NCBI GenBank assembly: GCA_900471605.1
Contig: UCEY01000055.1
Coordinates: 44,525-108,524 of the forward strand
Direction: 5' to 3'
Source: Hyphomicrobiales bacterium
GTDB lineage: Bacteria; Pseudomonadota; Alphaproteobacteria; Rhizobiales; Rhizobiaceae
DNA: 64,000 nt
This document shows positions 61,574-64,000 of the stretch, in pieces. A program made the position numbers and the translations under genes. Numbering within the stretch: the stretch's first letter is position 1; every line of letters starts with the position of its first letter. The notes under the pieces are model-generated. The model saw only the letters and a list, made by a program, of their open reading frames with translations. It was not told the origin of the DNA and did not search any database.

Positions 61574-61605
61574 ATGGAAGGGTCGCCTGGAGCGGCCCTT
61601 TTCCA
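61574..61605 (+). terminator. Terminator after the 24-codon ORF
   Basis: The stem GGGTCGC (61580-61586) / GCGGCCC (61592-61598) with a G-T wobble, flanked by GGAA / TTTTCC, ends in a short T-run. It closes a transcript of about 240 nt or acts as an attenuator upstream of DUF1127. Confidence 0.65.
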
Positions 61606-61703
61606 TTTCTGGCTTCCACTTTCCCGCCCGACCTCTCTTCATTTTTCATTATATCTAATATGAGAAGACCCATGCGCCTTTCGCATAGGTGGCCTGCCAA
61701 GAG

Positions 61704-61764
61704 GGCGCTTTCAGTGCACGTTTGATGAGCTTATATAAGTCTCATCGAAGCAGACGAAAGCGCC
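61704..61764 (+). ncRNA. Structured 5' leader ahead of DUF1127
   Basis: Perfect outer stem GGCGCTTTC (61704-61712) / GAAAGCGCC (61756-61764). Inside is a second stem GATGAG (61724-61729) / CTCATC (61741-61746) enclosing the self-complementary CTTATATAAG. A further hairpin CTGGG (61777-61781) / CCCAG (61792-61796) ends at the ribosome-binding site GGAAAGGGG. This nested cloverleaf-like arrangement is 48 bases before the DUF1127 ATG. It may be a cis-regulatory RNA or the footprint of a DNA-binding protein. Confidence 0.5.
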
Positions 61765-61811
61765 AAGGACTGGCAGCTGGGCTTCGAAAATCCCAGGAAA
61801 GGGGAACCATC

Positions 61812-61958
61812 ATGAACGTCGCACGCACTCTCAACAATTGGCGCAAGTACCGTCAGACGGTTGCCGAACTGGGCCGTATGACACCGCGCGAACTCAACGA
61901 TCTCGGCATTGCCCAGGGCGATATCCGCCGCGTCGCGCGCCAGGCCGTCGGCTTCTGA
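61812..61958 (+). CDS. DUF1127 small protein
   Basis: A 48-residue basic protein: NWRKYRQTVAELGRMTPRELNDLGIAQGDIRRVARQ, the DUF1127 (YjiS) signature of a short arginine-rich helix pair. In Agrobacterium DUF1127 proteins affect phosphate-related and RNA-linked processes; function here is unknown. GGAAAGGGG precedes the ATG. A complex leader is upstream and a strong terminator downstream, so it is monocistronic and probably regulated at the RNA level. Confidence 0.93.
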   Translation: MNVARTLNNWRKYRQTVAELGRMTPRELNDLGIAQGDIRRVARQAVGF

Positions 61959-61985
61959 TCGCCATCTGACATGAATTTATGTCGA

Positions 61986-62008
61986 ACGCCCGCATCCGCG
62001 GGCGTTTT
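61986..62008 (+). terminator. Terminator after DUF1127
   Basis: A perfect stem ACGCCCGC (61986-61993) / GCGGGCGT (61998-62005) with loop ATCC and TTTT following. Confidence 0.9.
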
Positions 62009-62031
62009 GCATTTTGTGCATAGCTGCCATC

Positions 62032-62769
62032 TCAAATCCCGATCCGTCCCAGCGCCGGCACCTTGATGCCGGGATTGGCGAAATCGAGGCCTGCCACCAG
62101 GCCCAGGAAATGCACCTCGAACCCGCTGCGCAGGCCGGCCGAAATGCCGAAGAGACCGCGCAGCGTCACATGCACGTCCCGCCAGTCGTCATCCACATGG
62201 ATGAATTCGCCGTTGGGCAGGTAGTCGCGCCCGACCGCGTGCGGCTGCAGCACGGCGTCGAGCTGCGGCACGGTGCGCAGCACATAGGCGACGAACGTAT
62301 TCGAATTCGGCCCCGGCCAGATCGTGTAGCCGCCCGGCTCCGCGTAGGGGTAGGCGGCGATCGCGCTTTCGACCTTGGGGATCAGCAGTTCCGCCTCCGA
62401 ACCGGTGACGGAGGTAACGACCTGCGGCGTGTTGGAATACCAGTAGGCGTCGGGCGAATAGCCGTTGCGGCGGATCGGCGAACCCCACCCCACCTTGTCG
62501 AAGCGCGTATAGGTTTTCGCGCCTTTTTCCTTGAAGACAATCCACGCATGGCTTGCCACGGCGCCCTTCAGGCCTCCGGTCATTGCCGAGAAGACGTAGA
62601 TCGCCGCTTCGTTACTCGTCTCTGGCTTCGGTAGGATGCCCGCCGACGACCAGCGTGCCTCGCGCCAGCCCGACGGGCGCTCCTTCATCGCCCAGAGACC
62701 GGCGGACGCGAAGGTCGGAACCAGGTAGACAATGAAGATAGCCAGAAACAACCGCTTAACCGATTTCAT
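62032..62769 (-). CDS. DUF3750 domain protein
   Basis: A 245-residue protein with an N-terminal hydrophobic segment (KRLFLAIFIVYLVPTFASAGLWA) acting as anchor or signal, then a conserved domain with ASHAWIVFKEKGAKTYTRFDKVGWGSP, YSPDAYWYSNTPQVV, and PGPNSNTFVAYVLRTVPQLD, typical of DUF3750. The invariant His/Asn residues resemble a papain-like or NlpC-type arrangement, but activity is unknown. ATG 62769 is chosen over 62781. It is convergent with the DUF1127 gene. Confidence 0.87.
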   Translation of the reverse strand: MKSVKRLFLAIFIVYLVPTFASAGLWAMKERPSGWREARWSSAGILPKPETSNEAAIYVFSAMTGGLKGAVASHAWIVFKEKGAKTYTRFDKVGWGSPIRRNGYSPDAYWYSNTPQVVTSVTGSEAELLIPKVESAIAAYPYAEPGGYTIWPGPNSNTFVAYVLRTVPQLDAVLQPHAVGRDYLPNGEFIHVDDDWRDVHVTLRGLFGISAGLRSGFEVHFLGLVAGLDFANPGIKVPALGRIGI

Positions 62770-62865
62770 ACGGTCCCCCATGAAAATCCCGCCGGACTCG
62801 TTTAAGAGCCTGTGATATGCGCCCAGTGATAGGCACCAATGAAACCGGCAATTTCAGGACAGACC

Positions 62866-63873
62866 ATGCAAAACCCAGTCACCGTCGAAGTCACCAGAGG
62901 CAACCTGGTCGAAAGCCGTCACCGCGGGCTCGGAGCGGTCGTCGATGGCGACGGCAAGGTGCTGTTTTCGTTCGGGGAGGCGGAAGCACATGTTTTCCCG
63001 CGCTCCGCCAGCAAGGCCATGCAGGCGCTGCCGCTAGTCGAAAGCGGCGCGGCGGATGCCTATGGCTTCGGCAACGAGGAACTCGCATTCGCCTGCGCCT
63101 CCCATTCCGGCGAGGACGCGCATGTGGCGATGGCCGCTTCGATGCTGAGCAAGGCGGGACGTGACGACAGCGCGCTCGAATGCGGCGCCCATTGGTCGTC
63201 CGAGCAGGCGGTGCTGATCCACCAGGCCCGCACGATCGAGGCGCCGACAGCACTTCACAACAATTGCTCCGGCAAGCATTCCGGCTTCATCTGCACCTGC
63301 GTCCACACCGGCATGGATGTGAAGGGGTATGTCGGTTACGACCATCCGCTGCAGGCAGAAATCCGCGGCACGATGGAAGTGCTGACCGGCTCCGTCATCG
63401 GCCACCAGAACTGCGGCACCGATGGTTGCTCCATTCCCACCTATGCGGTGCCGCTCAAGGGCCTCGCCCACGGTTTTGCCAAGATGGTGACCGGCAATAC
63501 CTTGTCCGCCGAGCGCGCCAAAGCCTCGCGCCGGCTGATGGATGCCTGCATGGCCGAGCCCTTTTATGTCGCCGGCACCAACCGCGCCTGCACCAGGCTG
63601 ATGGAAGTCGCACCCGGCAAGATCTTTGCCAAGACCGGCGCCGAAGGCGTGTTCGTCGCCGCGCTGCCGGACCAGGGCATCGCCATGGCGGTGAAATGCG
63701 AGGACGGCACCACCCGCGCCGCCGAAGCGATGATCTTCGCCCTGATCGCCCGCTATTTCGAAAAGGGCGGCGAGGTGCATACCAAGCTGATGGCCATGGC
63801 CAACAAGCCGATGAAGAACTGGAACGGCATCCATGTGGGCGATGTCAGGGTGACCGACGCGCTGTTTGCGTGA
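62866..63873 (+). CDS. Class-3 (Rhizobium etli ReAV-type) L-asparaginase
   Basis: A 335-residue protein of the Asparaginase_II family. The serine-lysine pair is in RSASKAMQA (S47, K50), the cysteine-lysine element NNCSGKHSG holds C134 and K137, and GTDGCSIP provides C188; these correspond to the residues binding zinc and catalysing in the R. etli enzyme. It hydrolyses asparagine to aspartate and ammonia. ATG 62866 has an AGGAC site; ATG 62839 would add nine residues. It is divergent from the DUF3750 gene. Confidence 0.9.
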   Translation: MQNPVTVEVTRGNLVESRHRGLGAVVDGDGKVLFSFGEAEAHVFPRSASKAMQALPLVESGAADAYGFGNEELAFACASHSGEDAHVAMAASMLSKAGRDDSALECGAHWSSEQAVLIHQARTIEAPTALHNNCSGKHSGFICTCVHTGMDVKGYVGYDHPLQAEIRGTMEVLTGSVIGHQNCGTDGCSIPTYAVPLKGLAHGFAKMVTGNTLSAERAKASRRLMDACMAEPFYVAGTNRACTRLMEVAPGKIFAKTGAEGVFVAALPDQGIAMAVKCEDGTTRAAEAMIFALIARYFEKGGEVHTKLMAMANKPMKNWNGIHVGDVRVTDALFA

Positions 63874-63942
63874 CGGGCACGCTCCCTTGCGATCAGCACG
63901 GATACGCCGGGAGAGATTTATCCAAGCCAGCCTCCCCACACG

Positions 63943-64000
63943 CCGTCATCCTCGGGCTCGACCTCCGTCATGCCCGGGCGCTATCCTCCGTCATCCTCGG
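63943..64000. repeat. Start of a repeat array at the window edge
   Basis: CCGTCATCCTCGG occurs at 63943-63955 and 63988-64000, with the related CCGTCATGCCCGG between. This GTCATCCTCGGGC sequence is a dispersed intergenic repeat in rhizobial genomes as I recall. The array continues beyond the window. Confidence 0.55.

Overview
The window looks like a chromosomal segment from an alphaproteobacterium of the order Rhizobiales, most likely the Rhizobiaceae (Rhizobium/Agrobacterium/Neorhizobium relatives). The support is GC-rich coding DNA, a CcrM-type GANTC methylase, a bioR-bioY pair with TTATCTATAA-type boxes, a 4Fe-4S CysH without a CysC kinase domain on CysN, an lpiA-acvB pair, betCBA with choline sulfatase, a DUF1127 protein, and intergenic palindromes of the rhizobial kind. 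I see no prophage, CRISPR array, rRNA or complete insertion sequence. Assignments rest on reading motifs and on memory of the families; no database search was run.

Layout. 1-700: the start of a probable zinc-uptake ABC operon behind a Zur-like double palindrome, and small membrane proteins. 0.7-9.1 kb: peroxiredoxin, a DsbD-alpha-like protein, YqgE, CsbD, a zinc metallopeptidase, an acyl-CoA dehydrogenase, two tandem DUF1801 proteins, an ArsR/SRPBCC pair and an HxlR regulator. 9.2-16.4 kb: a MITE-like palindrome, a 7TM-PAS-GGDEF-EAL protein, a GNAT, an M16 protease, threonine synthase and a lipoprotein. 16.4-21.3 kb: HAD phosphatase, bioR/bioY/DUF1284, ArsR with a NIPSNAP/ABM pair, two tiny membrane proteins and an orphan MNT nucleotidyltransferase. 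21.4-37.5 kb: housekeeping genes (ccrM, mutY, dciA-like, DsbA, smc, ppdK), a candidate sRNA between smc and ppdK, small enzymes and tRNA-Pro(CGG).

37.8-47.9 kb is a sulfur block. A LacI regulator converges on cysHDN, which is divergent from an Rrf2 regulator. A carbon-nitrogen hydrolase follows, then a sulfate ABC importer (sbp-cysTWA). 48.1-58.2 kb is an envelope and osmotic/acid-stress block: a short lpiA (DUF2156) with acvB, betCBA, and hdeD behind an FNR-type box. The bet genes are broken up by three toxin-antitoxin modules, all on the opposite strand, and no betI is present in the window. 58.2-64 kb: an EAL-CBS-GGDEF protein behind a Pho-box-like sequence, a quinone oxidoreductase, a 24-codon ORF with a terminator, a structured leader in front of DUF1127, a DUF3750 protein and a class-3 L-asparaginase.

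How the parts connect: CysTWA/Sbp imports sulfate, CysDN makes APS and CysH reduces it. BetC releases sulfate and choline from choline-O-sulfate, and BetA and BetB turn the choline into glycine betaine, so the sulfur and osmoprotection blocks meet. The least ordinary feature is the bet region, where the palindromic operator of one TA module overlaps the predicted betA promoter and another lies in the betC upstream region. The TA antitoxins could therefore regulate the choline genes.
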